From the NCBI GenBank assembly GCA_021776615.1, contig JAJFFO010000006.1, positions 20,362-84,361 of the forward strand: 64,000 nt of DNA. The letters run 5' to 3'. Each line of letters starts with the position of its first letter. The first letter of the stretch is position 1. The notes under the pieces were generated by a model. It made no database searches and was not told the origin of the DNA. It saw only the letters and a list, made by a program, of their open reading frames with translations. This document shows positions 8,512 through 17,364 of this stretch, in pieces. This DNA is from Robiginitomaculum sp. Its GTDB lineage: Bacteria; Pseudomonadota; Alphaproteobacteria; Caulobacterales; Maricaulaceae. A program made the position numbers and the translations under genes.

Positions 8512-9648
8512 ATGGGTGCCAAGCGTATCGACATTTCGCTGACCAGGGAAGAAGGGCGAGTAGTGTTGACCCCAACCGGTGATTGGGTGGCCGATAATCT
8601 TGCCAAGATGGATAAACATTTGCGCGGGCTTGAGGCACAGGTCGGCGTTGATCCCGCCGTGTTTGATATTCGCGCCCTTGGCCGGATTGATTTGGCCGGT
8701 GCCTTTGTCTTGGGGCGCACCGTGCGTTCCTGCGCCCGGCCGCATATGAAATTTGAATTTATTGGCGACCATCATGCGGCGAAAAAGCTTATGGCCGAAG
8801 CGGACGCCAATTCCGAGGTCTGTCCGCTTCCGCCGCCGCCGCGCCATCTTCTGCATTATCTGTTGTCGCGGTGTGGCTTTGCCGTAGTGCGCGCGCTCAA
8901 CGAAGGGGTGCAGACGGCAGCATTTTTTGGGCAATTATTGCTAACCTTTGCCCGTGCTATCGCCAATCCACGACGTATCCGCTGGAACGCCATCATCAAT
9001 GTGGCGGAGGAAGCGGGGTTAAACGCTTTGCCAATCATTACGGTTTTGGCGTTTTTCATCGGTGCGGTCGTGGCCTTTTTGGGCGCGAATTTACTGTCGC
9101 GTTTCGGCGCGTCCCTGTTCACGGTGGATTTGGTGGCCTTGGCGGTATTGCGCGAATTTGGTGTGATGATGACGGCGCTTATTCTGGCCGGGCGTTCCAA
9201 TTCTGCTTTTACCGCGCATATTGGTGCCATGCGCATGCGCCAGGAAATTGACGCCATGCAGGTTTTGGGCATGGACACGTTCGAGGTGTTGGTGCTGCCG
9301 CGGGTGGTCGCCTGCGTCATCATGGCCCCGTTATTGGCGTTTGTCGCGACCATTGCCGGTCTGGTCGGTGGCGGGCTTATTTCCTGGGCGGTGCTGGATA
9401 TTTCGCCTTCCCTTTTCATTGCCCGCATGCAGGAAAATGTGCCGCTTATTCACTTATGGGTTGGGCTGATGAAGGCCCCGGTATTTGCCTTGGCAATCTC
9501 GCTGATTGGCTGTCGGCAGGGATTGTTGGTTGAGAGTAATGTGCAATCGCTGGGCGAACGCACGACGGCGTCAGTGGTGCAGGCCTTGTTCACGGTCATC
9601 TTTATTGATGCGGTATTTGCCATGGTCTTCCTGGAGTTAAACTGGTGA
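8512..9648 (+). CDS. MlaE-type ABC transporter permease with N-terminal STAS domain
   Basis: 378 residues. Residues 1-100 form a STAS-like domain (LTPTGDWVADNL, DIRALGRIDLAGAFVL), followed by the MlaE permease core with about five membrane segments and the conserved EFGVMMTALILAGRSNSAFTA and MRMRQEIDAMQVLG motifs. In this layout MlaE carries its own STAS domain, replacing the separate MlaB of E. coli. It acts in phospholipid traffic between inner and outer membrane together with the ATPase, MCE protein and lipoprotein encoded downstream. It overlaps the ATPase gene by 4 nt (GTGA). Confidence 0.93.
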   Translation: MGAKRIDISLTREEGRVVLTPTGDWVADNLAKMDKHLRGLEAQVGVDPAVFDIRALGRIDLAGAFVLGRTVRSCARPHMKFEFIGDHHAAKKLMAEADANSEVCPLPPPPRHLLHYLLSRCGFAVVRALNEGVQTAAFFGQLLLTFARAIANPRRIRWNAIINVAEEAGLNALPIITVLAFFIGAVVAFLGANLLSRFGASLFTVDLVALAVLREFGVMMTALILAGRSNSAFTAHIGAMRMRQEIDAMQVLGMDTFEVLVLPRVVACVIMAPLLAFVATIAGLVGGGLISWAVLDISPSLFIARMQENVPLIHLWVGLMKAPVFALAISLIGCRQGLLVESNVQSLGERTTASVVQALFTVIFIDAVFAMVFLELNW

Positions 9649-10421
9649 GTGCGACAGGGCAGCAAAACATTATCGAGGTGCGCAATCTGCTCAACGCCTT
9701 TGGCAAGCATGTGGTGCACGATGATTTAAACCTCGATGTGCATCGCGGCGAAGTATTGGGGCTGGTCGGCGGTTCGGGTACCGGCAAATCAGTATTGATG
9801 AACACCATTTTGGGGCTGCGCTCGCCCCAAGGCGGCAGTGTTGAGGTGTTGGGGCAAAACACCCAAAGCGCGCGCAGTCGGCAGGGACTGGAAAGCCATT
9901 GGGGGGTTTTGTTCCAAAACGGCGCTTTGTTTTCCTCGCTGACGGTGAAGGAAAACGTACTATTACCGCTGCGCGAACACACGAATTTGCCGGAAAAATT
10001 GATGAGCGAATTGGCAGATTTGAAAATAATCCTGTCGGGGCTGGAGCCGGAAGCGGGGTCAAAACACCCCTCCGAATTATCGGGCGGTATGCTAAAACGC
10101 GCCGCTCTGGCGCGGGCATTGGCGTTGGACCCTGAGCTTTTATTTCTCGATGAGCCAACGTCGGGGCTGGACCCGATCAGCGCCGCCGCCTTTGACGAAT
10201 TGATCACCGGTTTGCAATCCACCCTTGATCTCACGGTGTTTATGGTCACCCATGATTTGGACAGCCTGTATGCGATTTGCGATCGTGTTGCGGTGTTGGC
10301 CGACAAAAAGGTTGAAATCGTCGCCCCAATAGCCGAGGTTTTGCGATCAACGCACCCTTGGATACAATCCTATTTCCATGGTACGCGCAGTCGCGCGGCC
10401 GCGGGCGGGGCAATGGAGTGA
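9645..10421 (+). CDS. MlaF-type ABC transporter ATP-binding protein
   Basis: 258 residues with a Walker A GGSGTGKSVLMN (about 43-54), Q-loop LFQNGALFSSLTV, signature ELSGGMLKRAALARAL, Walker B LLFLDEPTSGLDP and H-loop VTHD. The SGGM-x-KR signature variant is typical of MlaF-like ATPases. The start is a GTG overlapping the stop of the permease gene. It energises lipid transport by the MlaE permease. Confidence 0.95.
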   Translation: MSATGQQNIIEVRNLLNAFGKHVVHDDLNLDVHRGEVLGLVGGSGTGKSVLMNTILGLRSPQGGSVEVLGQNTQSARSRQGLESHWGVLFQNGALFSSLTVKENVLLPLREHTNLPEKLMSELADLKIILSGLEPEAGSKHPSELSGGMLKRAALARALALDPELLFLDEPTSGLDPISAAAFDELITGLQSTLDLTVFMVTHDLDSLYAICDRVAVLADKKVEIVAPIAEVLRSTHPWIQSYFHGTRSRAAAGGAME

Positions 10422-10424
10422 GCC

Positions 10425-11384
10425 ATGGAATCTGAATCGCGTTATGTGCTGGTTGCCGTCATCACTCTGTCAATTTTGGCCGCCGCCGCCATGTTTATCA
10501 TATGGCTGGGGCAGGTCAGTTTTGATCAGGAATATCTCGAATATGATGTCATGTTCACCGGGCCAGTGCGCGGCTTGTCCAAATCCGGCGAAGTGCGGTT
10601 TAATGGCATTAAAGTGGGCGAGGTGGAAAACCTTGGCCTTGATCGCCGCGACCCGAATAATCTGGTGATTGCCCGGATTAAAATCTTTGCCGAAACCCCC
10701 ATTAAAGAAGACAGCTATGCGCAATTGGAGCCACAAGGTATTACCGGTCTTTCCTATATTCAAATTTACGGCGGTAGCGCCCAAAGTCCGGCATTGCGCC
10801 GCTCATCCGTGGGCTTGCCGCCTAAAATTCCATCCCGGCAGGCGCAAATTGATGGCTTGTTTGCCGGTGGTGCGGACCTGATCCTGACTGCCAATACCGC
10901 TTTGGTGCGGGTTAATGCCTTGCTCAGCACAAAAAACCTCGAAGAAGTGGCGGGCATATTGGAAGATGTGCACACACTGACATCGGCTTTTGCCGCGCAA
11001 GATACTTTGTTTGCCGATCTTGGCGAAAGCCTGCGCGCCGCCCGGTTTGCCGCTGAAGAGCTGGCCAAAACCGCACCAGCAATCACAAGAATGGCGCAAA
11101 GCGGTGATAAAATCTTGTCCGAAGACGCGACCACAATGATCGCCGCCTTTACCGATGCTGCCGGGCAGATTGAAGCGGTGTCCGCCAAAGTCGATGGGCT
11201 GGTGGCTAGTTTAAGCGGCCCGTTAACCGAGTTTAGTGAAGAGGGCCTGAGCGAGTTGACCTTGATGTTGGTTGAAATGCGCGCTCTTGCCCAAGCCATA
11301 GAGCGCGTGGTCGAGGAAGTTGATCGCAATCCCGGCGAGTTCATTACTGGCGAGCCAATCACCGAAGTGGAGGTGCCGCGATGA
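10425..11384 (+). CDS. MlaD-type MCE domain protein
   Basis: 319 residues: one N-terminal transmembrane anchor (about 8-28), then a single MCE domain (VMFTGPVRGLSKSGEVRFNGIKVGEV, given here only by its position around 40-65, and GITGLSYIQIYGG near 110), followed by a long alpha-helical tail to the C-terminus. This is the inner-membrane-anchored, periplasmic substrate-binding ring of a Mla-type lipid transporter. The helical tail of about 180 residues is longer than in E. coli MlaD (183 residues in total) and resembles MCE proteins such as PqiB/LetB that reach further into the periplasm. Confidence 0.92.
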   Translation: MESESRYVLVAVITLSILAAAAMFIIWLGQVSFDQEYLEYDVMFTGPVRGLSKSGEVRFNGIKVGEVENLGLDRRDPNNLVIARIKIFAETPIKEDSYAQLEPQGITGLSYIQIYGGSAQSPALRRSSVGLPPKIPSRQAQIDGLFAGGADLILTANTALVRVNALLSTKNLEEVAGILEDVHTLTSAFAAQDTLFADLGESLRAARFAAEELAKTAPAITRMAQSGDKILSEDATTMIAAFTDAAGQIEAVSAKVDGLVASLSGPLTEFSEEGLSELTLMLVEMRALAQAIERVVEEVDRNPGEFITGEPITEVEVPR

Positions 11385-11995
11385 GGGCGCAAATTGTTAT
11401 AATTCTGGCGGCATTGGGGCTGGCATCGTGCGTCTCCGTTTTGCCCAAAGCCGGGCCGGATCCCGATATTTTTCGCCTAAGCGAGCGGTCCTTGCCAATG
11501 CCCTTGGCCACGGACCCGGTGGTTTTGGTGGAAATTCCCTATATGCCCAAGGCGCTGCGCAATAATCGCGTTGCCATCTCCCATGGTGGACAAAGCATTG
11601 CTTATGCCGGAGCTGCGCGTTGGGCGGCACCCGCGCCGCAAATGCTTGCCGCTTTGGTGACTGATGCCCTGCTGGCCACCCAGAAAGTGAATGTGGTGAC
11701 ACCGCGCGAGGGGATGCACCCACCCATTGGTTTGATCACCGAAATTCGCCATTTTGAAGCGGTTTACGATAATGGTGCGCAAAACGCGCCGTTGGGCGTG
11801 GTGACGATTCGCGCCAAAATTATCGACCGCCGCACCCGAAAATTGCTGGCACAAAGCCAGTTCAGCGCACAAAGCCGGGCCAGTGAAAACCGTCTCGAAG
11901 TGATCACGCTGGCGATTGACACGGCCGCACAAGATGCTGGCGCGCAACTTGGCGACTGGGTTGCCGAACAATTAGCCGCAGATACTGCCGGTTGA
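11381..11995 (+). CDS. ABC-type transport auxiliary lipoprotein (PqiC-like)
   Basis: 204 residues with a lipoprotein signal peptide (hydrophobic stretch ending LGLASC, lipobox Cys at about residue 18). The YMPKALRNNRVAIS and AARWAAPAPQML motifs match the auxiliary lipoprotein family associated with MCE transporters. Outer-membrane attachment is inferred: no Asp follows the Cys (next residue Val). It overlaps the MCE gene by 4 nt (ATGA) and closes the four-gene operon, so it most likely docks the periplasmic MCE assembly to the outer membrane. Confidence 0.88.
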   Translation: MRAQIVIILAALGLASCVSVLPKAGPDPDIFRLSERSLPMPLATDPVVLVEIPYMPKALRNNRVAISHGGQSIAYAGAARWAAPAPQMLAALVTDALLATQKVNVVTPREGMHPPIGLITEIRHFEAVYDNGAQNAPLGVVTIRAKIIDRRTRKLLAQSQFSAQSRASENRLEVITLAIDTAAQDAGAQLGDWVAEQLAADTAG

Positions 11996-12525
11996 AATTG
12001 GCATAAATGCACTCGTATTTTGCCAATTAACTTATTGGTATATAATCAATATAGATAAACCCTCATCGCCATTCCGGCCCTCACTTTCGTAAGGGTAAAC
12101 TGGCCGGAATCCACTCTTTCTTTTGGTGCTCCAAGATGGACCCCGGCCTACGCCGGAATGACGCCTAGAAAGAGGGCGTGTTAAAGCCTTCATATATACC
12201 TCGTCGTCCTTCGGCTTGACCGTAGGGCCCATTCTGAATGCCAGTATATTTGTTGCCACTTCGCACGCCCCTTCCTCCTCTCCCATGGGGAGAGGACAGA
12301 GGTGAGGGGTGAAAGAGTAGAGGGTGGTCGCACTTTCGTCTGATAATCTACAGGCCCTTTACCCCTCATCCCAACCTTCTCCCTAAGGGAGAAGGGTGAA
12401 AAGATGAGCTTCAACCATTTTTTGTCATTCCGAACGCAATTTTCATCGGGTGCCAGATAAATGGTGGATGTAATTATTATTTCTCTTAATCGCGCGCCAA
12501 TGCGCATGAAGCGCGGACCTGAATT
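11996..12525. repeat. 530-bp intergenic region with clustered dispersed palindromic repeats
   Basis: No convincing gene is present; the open frames are low-complexity reads through repeats. Four elements are visible. An inverted repeat ATTCCGGCC...GGCCGGAAT lies near 12071-12111. A CCCCGGCCTACGCCGG palindrome lies near 12139-12154, nested between CTCTTTCT and AGAAAGAG. A CCTCTCCC/GGGGAGAGG palindrome followed by GAGGTGAGGGG lies at 12276-12309. A second copy in reverse orientation (CCCCTCATCC then CTTCTCCC/GGGAGAAG) lies at 12362-12394. Another copy of the last family is at 36459-36495. These are repetitive extragenic palindromes of a kind widespread in alphaproteobacterial intergenic DNA. 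The two head-to-head copies lie between convergent operons and could act as a transcriptional end. Confidence 0.7.
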
Positions 12526-14292
12526 TTACGCGCCAAACTGCTCCTTGGCCAAGCGGGCGTATAATCCATCGGCTTTGACCAGATCGTTATGGCGACCGGT
12601 CTCAACAATTTTACCGCTATCGAGCACCAAAATAATGTCGGCTTTGCGCACGCTGGCCAAACGGTGGGCGATCATAATCGTGGTTCGGTCTTTGGCGATT
12701 TCGCTGAGCGCGCTTTGTACCAAAGCTTCGGACTTGGCGTCCAAAGCGCTGGTGGCTTCGTCAAGCAGTAAAATCGGCGCGTCTTTCAGCAATGCCCGGG
12801 CCAGCGCAATGCGCTGTTGCTGGCCGCCAGACAGCCTCTGTCCGCGTTCACCAACCTGAGTGTCATAGCCAAATTCCTGCTCAAGTATAAAATCGTGGGC
12901 GGCGGCGCTTTTTGCAGCGGCAATGATGTCATCATGGCTGGCCCCAAAGCGGCCAAAGGCGATGTTCTGCTCAATGCTGCCATCAAACAAAACCGCATCC
13001 TGACTGACCAAAGCGATGGCGCTGCGCAAACTGCCAAGGGTCATGCTTTTGATCGGCGTACCGTCAATGCTAATCTCCCCGCCATCGGCGTCAAATAAGC
13101 GCGCTATGAGATTAAGCACGCTGGTCTTGCCCGCGCCAGATGGCCCGACCAGAGCCACAGTCTGGCCCTGCTTGGCGGTAAAGCTGACTTCATCAAGCAC
13201 CGCAATATCGCCCGCATAAGAAAGCGAAACACCCGCAAACTGCACCGCGCCTTGCTTCACCTTAACATCCTTGGCGTCCGGGCTTTCGGTAATGGTAGGG
13301 TTCTCATCCAGCACCGTGAATATGCGCTCCAGCGCCGCCAGACCTTCTTGCCAAACCGCATTGAGAGAGCCAAGCGCCTGCACCGCTGGGGCCATAACCG
13401 CCAAGGCGGCGATGAAACTCAATAAAGTGACCATGGGCGCACCGCCAGTGCTGGCGCGCCATCCGGCAAAGCCCAATATCGCGGCAAAGGCCACACCGCC
13501 AGCGATTTCCAGCAAAGGGTCGATCTGCGCTTTTTTGGCCACCAGTTTCAAGCCCAATACGCGGCGTTCTTCAAAGCTGGCGGCCGCGCGATCCTGTTCG
13601 TGGTTTTCCAATTGATAGGTTTTAACCATGCGGGTGCTGGACAGGCTTTCGCTTAAAAGCGCGGTCATGCGGCCCAATTGTGCTTGCGCCTGGGTGGAAA
13701 GGTCGCGCACGGTTTTGCCAATGCGAGTAACCTGAATGGTGGCCAAGGGGTAGAGTGCAAAAATCAGTAAAGCCAACAACCAGTCCAGCCATAGCATGAC
13801 GCCGACACTGCCCAGCACAATCAGCACATCGCGCACCATATTGGTCAACACGCGGGTCAGGGCTTCGCGCACCAAATTCACGTCATTGGTCAGGCGCGAT
13901 ACCCATTGCCCGGCCGGGACTTTGCTGATCTGGCCAAAGTCAGCACCCAGCAAATGGCCAAAAAGGGCGTTTTGCAATTGTGCAGTTACCCGCAAGGCAA
14001 TGCCATTGGTGATTAGAATTTGTCCGTAAAGCGAAATGGCGCTGACCAGCGCCACGCCAATCAGGCCCAGCGGCACCAGACGCATGGCTTCGGGCGCACC
14101 TTCTTTAAGTAGCGTGCTGGCCCAATTTACAACAATAGGATAGGCCGATTTGGCGCCCGCCACCATCACCATAAGGGCAATGGCCAGCATTAGTTGTGGC
14201 CAATGCGGCCTTACCCATGTGCGCCAAAATCGGACGCTGGGGGATGGTTTGGATTGTCGATCAGTGTTCGTGATGATCGTGTTCCGGGTCAA
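12526..14292 (-). CDS. MsbA-like ABC exporter (fused membrane and ATPase domains)
   Basis: 588 residues. A six-helix ABC_membrane domain (about 30-320) is followed by an ATPase domain with Walker A GPSGAGKTS, signature LSGGQQQRIALARALL and Walker B ILLLDEATSALD. Layout and length are those of MsbA, the lipid A-core flippase, and its place in an operon with genes that usually flank lipid A genes supports that role, but other substrates are possible. The only plausible start is a TTG at 14292, directly after an in-frame stop. It lies 32 nt inside the upstream DUF4170 gene with no ribosome site, so translation is presumably coupled. Confidence 0.85.
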   Translation of the reverse strand: MTRNTIITNTDRQSKPSPSVRFWRTWVRPHWPQLMLAIALMVMVAGAKSAYPIVVNWASTLLKEGAPEAMRLVPLGLIGVALVSAISLYGQILITNGIALRVTAQLQNALFGHLLGADFGQISKVPAGQWVSRLTNDVNLVREALTRVLTNMVRDVLIVLGSVGVMLWLDWLLALLIFALYPLATIQVTRIGKTVRDLSTQAQAQLGRMTALLSESLSSTRMVKTYQLENHEQDRAAASFEERRVLGLKLVAKKAQIDPLLEIAGGVAFAAILGFAGWRASTGGAPMVTLLSFIAALAVMAPAVQALGSLNAVWQEGLAALERIFTVLDENPTITESPDAKDVKVKQGAVQFAGVSLSYAGDIAVLDEVSFTAKQGQTVALVGPSGAGKTSVLNLIARLFDADGGEISIDGTPIKSMTLGSLRSAIALVSQDAVLFDGSIEQNIAFGRFGASHDDIIAAAKSAAAHDFILEQEFGYDTQVGERGQRLSGGQQQRIALARALLKDAPILLLDEATSALDAKSEALVQSALSEIAKDRTTIMIAHRLASVRKADIILVLDSGKIVETGRHNDLVKADGLYARLAKEQFGA

Positions 14293-14518
14293 TCAAACGG
14301 TGCGCATGGATAATGAAATAGCGCATATGGGCATTGTCCACCGTTTGCTGGGCTGCCGCTTTCCACGCTTTGAAGGCGCTGTCATGGTCGGGAAAAGCGC
14401 CAACAAAATCGATCTTGCTGAGGTCCTGAAAACACACGTCCTCGACCTTGCTAAGCTCGCCGCCAATGACGAGGTGCAAGAGTTGTTTTTTTTCTTTCGG
14501 TTGCTTTGCTTTGGTCAT
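14261..14518 (-). CDS. DUF4170 domain protein
   Basis: 85 residues: LLHLVIGGELS, FVGAFPDHDSAFKAWKAAAQQTVDNA and a terminal RYFIIHAHRLIDPE are hallmarks of DUF4170, a small alphaproteobacterial family. Found between a CysQ-like phosphatase gene and LPS genes here, as in related genomes. The His-rich C-terminus (DPEHDHHEH) may bind metal. ATG 14518 makes an ATGA overlap with the CysQ gene. Function unknown. Confidence 0.85.
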   Translation of the reverse strand: MTKAKQPKEKKQLLHLVIGGELSKVEDVCFQDLSKIDFVGAFPDHDSAFKAWKAAAQQTVDNAHMRYFIIHAHRLIDPEHDHHEH

Positions 14519-15321
14519 GTTTGTCCCCAGTTTGCTCGGCTTTTGTGAACGCGTTCTAATATCAAAGGATGTAAGGCGGGGCCAGCGCAAATTACCCCCG
14601 GTTTCACGGTTTTGGCCTCATCATAGCGAAACGGCAAGCCTTCTGGCCCGGTGATCAGCACCCCGGCTTCAGCGGCAATGAGATCGGCCGCGGCCAGATC
14701 CCAATCCGATTTTGGCTTCAAGGTTAAGGCCGCGTCCCATCGTCCGGCGGCGACCAGCGCAATGCGATAGGCCATGGAATTGCGTGCGCCGGTGTGGATT
14801 TGAGGCCATGGATCAGCCCAGCCTTTATGGGCCAAAAGTTGATCAGCGGCCAAAAACCGCGCGCCGGCCAATTGGCTTTGCGGGCTGATCTGCAAGGGTT
14901 GAGCATTGCACATCGCTCCTTGGCCGGTTTGCGCACAATACATTTCATCCAAAGCCGGGTTATAGACCACTGCACAAATTGGCCGCCCCGCTTCAACCAC
15001 CGCAATGCAGATGGTGAAATGCGGTTTGCCATTAATGAAAGCGCGGGTGCCGTCAATCGGGTCAACCACAAATACCCGCTTGGCGCGCCGTCGTGATCCA
15101 TCATCACGGCTTTCTTCGGACAGCCAGCCATAATCCGGCCGCGCGTCGCCCAATAAGCGGTGCAAGATCGCGTCGACCTCAAGGTCGGCCTTGGTTACTG
15201 GATGGTTTTCGCTTTTGTGGGTGACCTCGCCGGGATCAGAAAACCAGCCCATGGCGCAGGCCCCACCACTTCGTGCGGCGCTTTGCAGCAATGCCAAATC
15301 CGAATGCGGGGCTGGGTTCAT
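14515..15321 (-). CDS. CysQ-like 3'(2'),5'-bisphosphate nucleotidase / inositol monophosphatase family
   Basis: 268 residues with the metal-binding set of the inositol monophosphatase superfamily: WLSEES (about 70), DPIDGTRAF (about 91-99) and WDLAAADLI (about 205). CysQ enzymes hydrolyse PAP to AMP; inositol monophosphatases use sugar phosphates. The ATGA overlap with pmbA upstream and DUF4170 downstream ties it to this operon. The final assignment between bisphosphate nucleotidase and a sugar phosphatase is uncertain. Confidence 0.85.
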   Translation of the reverse strand: MNPAPHSDLALLQSAARSGGACAMGWFSDPGEVTHKSENHPVTKADLEVDAILHRLLGDARPDYGWLSEESRDDGSRRRAKRVFVVDPIDGTRAFINGKPHFTICIAVVEAGRPICAVVYNPALDEMYCAQTGQGAMCNAQPLQISPQSQLAGARFLAADQLLAHKGWADPWPQIHTGARNSMAYRIALVAAGRWDAALTLKPKSDWDLAAADLIAAEAGVLITGPEGLPFRYDEAKTVKPGVICAGPALHPLILERVHKSRANWGQT

Positions 15322-16679
15322 TGTCCGGCGACGCTAAGGCCTTCAACCAGCAAAGAAGGGGTGTTGGCACTGGATGTAAATTCCAGATCCGCACCGGCAA
15401 TCAGGCGCGCATACATATCCGTCAAATTGCCAGCCACGGTCATCTCGTTAATGGCGCCAGCTTTTTGACCATTTTTGATCGCAAACCCGGCAAACCCGAC
15501 CGACCAATCGCCGGTCCCGGCGTTAAAAGACGGCCCAAATGCGTCGGTAATTAAAATGCCATTGCCCATGTCTGCCATTAATTGTGCTGGGGTTTTGTCG
15601 CCGGGCGCAATGTACACATTAGAGGTGCCAACACCGGGTGAGCCGCCAAGGCTTAGCGAGGCATGGCCGGTTGGGGCTTCGCCCAATTGCCGGGCTGAAG
15701 ACAGCGAATGCAACCATGTGGTCAAATGCCCATCCTTGACCAGATCGCGCTTATGCCGCGCCAGACCTTCGCCATCAATGGCCGAAGAACCAAGGCCGCG
15801 CAGCCTGAACGGATCTTCAATAATGGAAATATTAGGTGCGAAAACCGGCTCGCCCATTTTGTCTTTCAAGAAGGAAATACCGCGCGCAACACTTGGCCCG
15901 GTAATCGCGCCGATAAACATGCCGAGCAATGAACGGGCAATGCGCGGTTCAAACAATACGGCCATCGTGCCACTTTGCAGCTTGGTCGCGCCAAGGCGGT
16001 CGGCGGTGCGCTGGCCAGCCTCTTGCCCAACATCTTCATTACTGCGCAAATCTTCGGCCCAATGAGCGGTGCTTTGTGCCCAATCGCGCTCCATAGCGCC
16101 GTCTTGTTCGGCGAGTACCATGACGCTGCGCCCGTGCGAGGTTTTGCGCCGCGCCACTTCAAAGCCATTGCTGGCAAATACGTTGATGGCGGTGGAACTC
16201 CACCCTGATGATGCGCCGCCGGATTTGCTGACCTTGTCGACCGCCAATGCCGCCGCTTCGGTGGCGAGGGCGTTTTGCGTCAAGGTTTCAATGCTGGGAA
16301 TGTCCGGGTCGAATAAGTCAAAACCGCGTTGATCATCGGCCAATTGACCAGCATCCGCCAAGCCGCAATACGGGTCTTCCGGCGCGGCTTTGGCCATGGC
16401 GCAGGCGCGCTCGGCCAGTTTATCCAAGCCAGCCGGGGAGAGGTCGGACGATGAAATGCCAGCTTGGCGCTTGCCCATAAGCACACGCAGGCCAAGGTCC
16501 TGACTTTCCGAGCTTTCCACCTCTTCCAACTGGCCTTCGCGCACGCTGACATCCAGCGAGCGCGATTGCACAATGACGGCTTCAGCGGCTAATGCGCCGT
16601 GTTTTTGCGCCAGTTCAACAATGGTCTTGGTGAGCGTGGCAAAGCGCGCCGTGTCTGGCGCCTGGTCGGTATTATTCAT
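15318..16679 (-). CDS. pmbA: TldE/PmbA family metalloprotease component
   Basis: 453 residues matching PmbA (TldE). The N-terminal SLDVSVREGQLEEVESSESQDLGLRV region is positioned around 45-70, and the C-terminal half has the typical GGSPGVGTSNVYI and AFGPSFNAGTGDWSVGFAGF motifs. With TldD it forms a heterodimeric zinc protease that processes unfolded peptides such as microcin B17 precursors; TldE itself lacks the HExxxH motif, as here. No tldD is in the window. It begins the operon with CysQ, DUF4170 and the MsbA-like exporter. Confidence 0.93.
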   Translation of the reverse strand: MNNTDQAPDTARFATLTKTIVELAQKHGALAAEAVIVQSRSLDVSVREGQLEEVESSESQDLGLRVLMGKRQAGISSSDLSPAGLDKLAERACAMAKAAPEDPYCGLADAGQLADDQRGFDLFDPDIPSIETLTQNALATEAAALAVDKVSKSGGASSGWSSTAINVFASNGFEVARRKTSHGRSVMVLAEQDGAMERDWAQSTAHWAEDLRSNEDVGQEAGQRTADRLGATKLQSGTMAVLFEPRIARSLLGMFIGAITGPSVARGISFLKDKMGEPVFAPNISIIEDPFRLRGLGSSAIDGEGLARHKRDLVKDGHLTTWLHSLSSARQLGEAPTGHASLSLGGSPGVGTSNVYIAPGDKTPAQLMADMGNGILITDAFGPSFNAGTGDWSVGFAGFAIKNGQKAGAINEMTVAGNLTDMYARLIAGADLEFTSSANTPSLLVEGLSVAGQ

Positions 16680-16720
16680 AAAGCAGGTTTAGCCGCGCCC
16701 CGCCATGGCTGCAATCGGCT

Positions 16721-17128
16721 TTAGCCGATGAATACAAAATACAGCAGTGCCAAGGCCTGAAGCACCACGACCGCGGCAGTGCCCATGGTGCCAAGAAAAC
16801 GCCCAAGGGGACGTCCATCGCCCGATGCGGTAAAGCCAAAACAATGGGCATAACGGGCGGCAGTAAACACCGCGCCAAAGCCGTGGATCAGCCAGACCGG
16901 CGCGCCCAAGCCACCCAAGGCAAACAAGCCTAATAGCGGCAAAGGTGCATATTCAGCAAAATTGGCATGTACGCGCATGGACCGCAACACGTCTTCATTA
17001 CCACCATCGCCAAGGCCGACATCGTGTTTTTGCCGTGTCTGCACCACCCGGTAGGCGACAATAAACAATAAGATGAGATTAAGCGCCAAATAAAGCGACG
17101 CTGCCTGGTTTGCGGTAAAGTCTAACAT
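16721..17128 (-). CDS. MAPEG family membrane protein
   Basis: 135 residues with four hydrophobic segments. The RVVQTRQKHDVGLGDGGNEDVLRSMRVHANFAEYAPL stretch (about 27-63, here described by its RxxRxHxNFxEY core) is the MAPEG signature. Bacterial MAPEG proteins are related to microsomal glutathione transferases; substrates are mostly unknown. Located 41 nt upstream of pmbA on the same strand and possibly co-transcribed. Confidence 0.9.
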   Translation of the reverse strand: MLDFTANQAASLYLALNLILLFIVAYRVVQTRQKHDVGLGDGGNEDVLRSMRVHANFAEYAPLPLLGLFALGGLGAPVWLIHGFGAVFTAARYAHCFGFTASGDGRPLGRFLGTMGTAAVVVLQALALLYFVFIG

Positions 17129-17364
17129 GAAATTCCCCTGTGCCGATTAGGTGCCGGATGGCCTTCGGCGGATGATGGTCAAAGAAACCGTCCATGGTCA
17201 AGGCGGCAGGGATGATGAAGCCATGATATGCAGATATGAATGCCAAATCAGGTGCGCTAGCGGATGGTTAAGCGCTTGACGGCGCACAGAAGGTTTGAGA
17301 CAGACAGCCGGTAATTGGCGAACAGCGCTGGCAAAGCCACATCGCCGCAAAACGGATGAGAATT

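Noticed and set aside
12032..12507. Two short minus-strand frames of 84 and 105 codons
   Set aside because: They read through the palindromic repeats; sequences such as SPWERRKGR are repeat-derived and have no start context.
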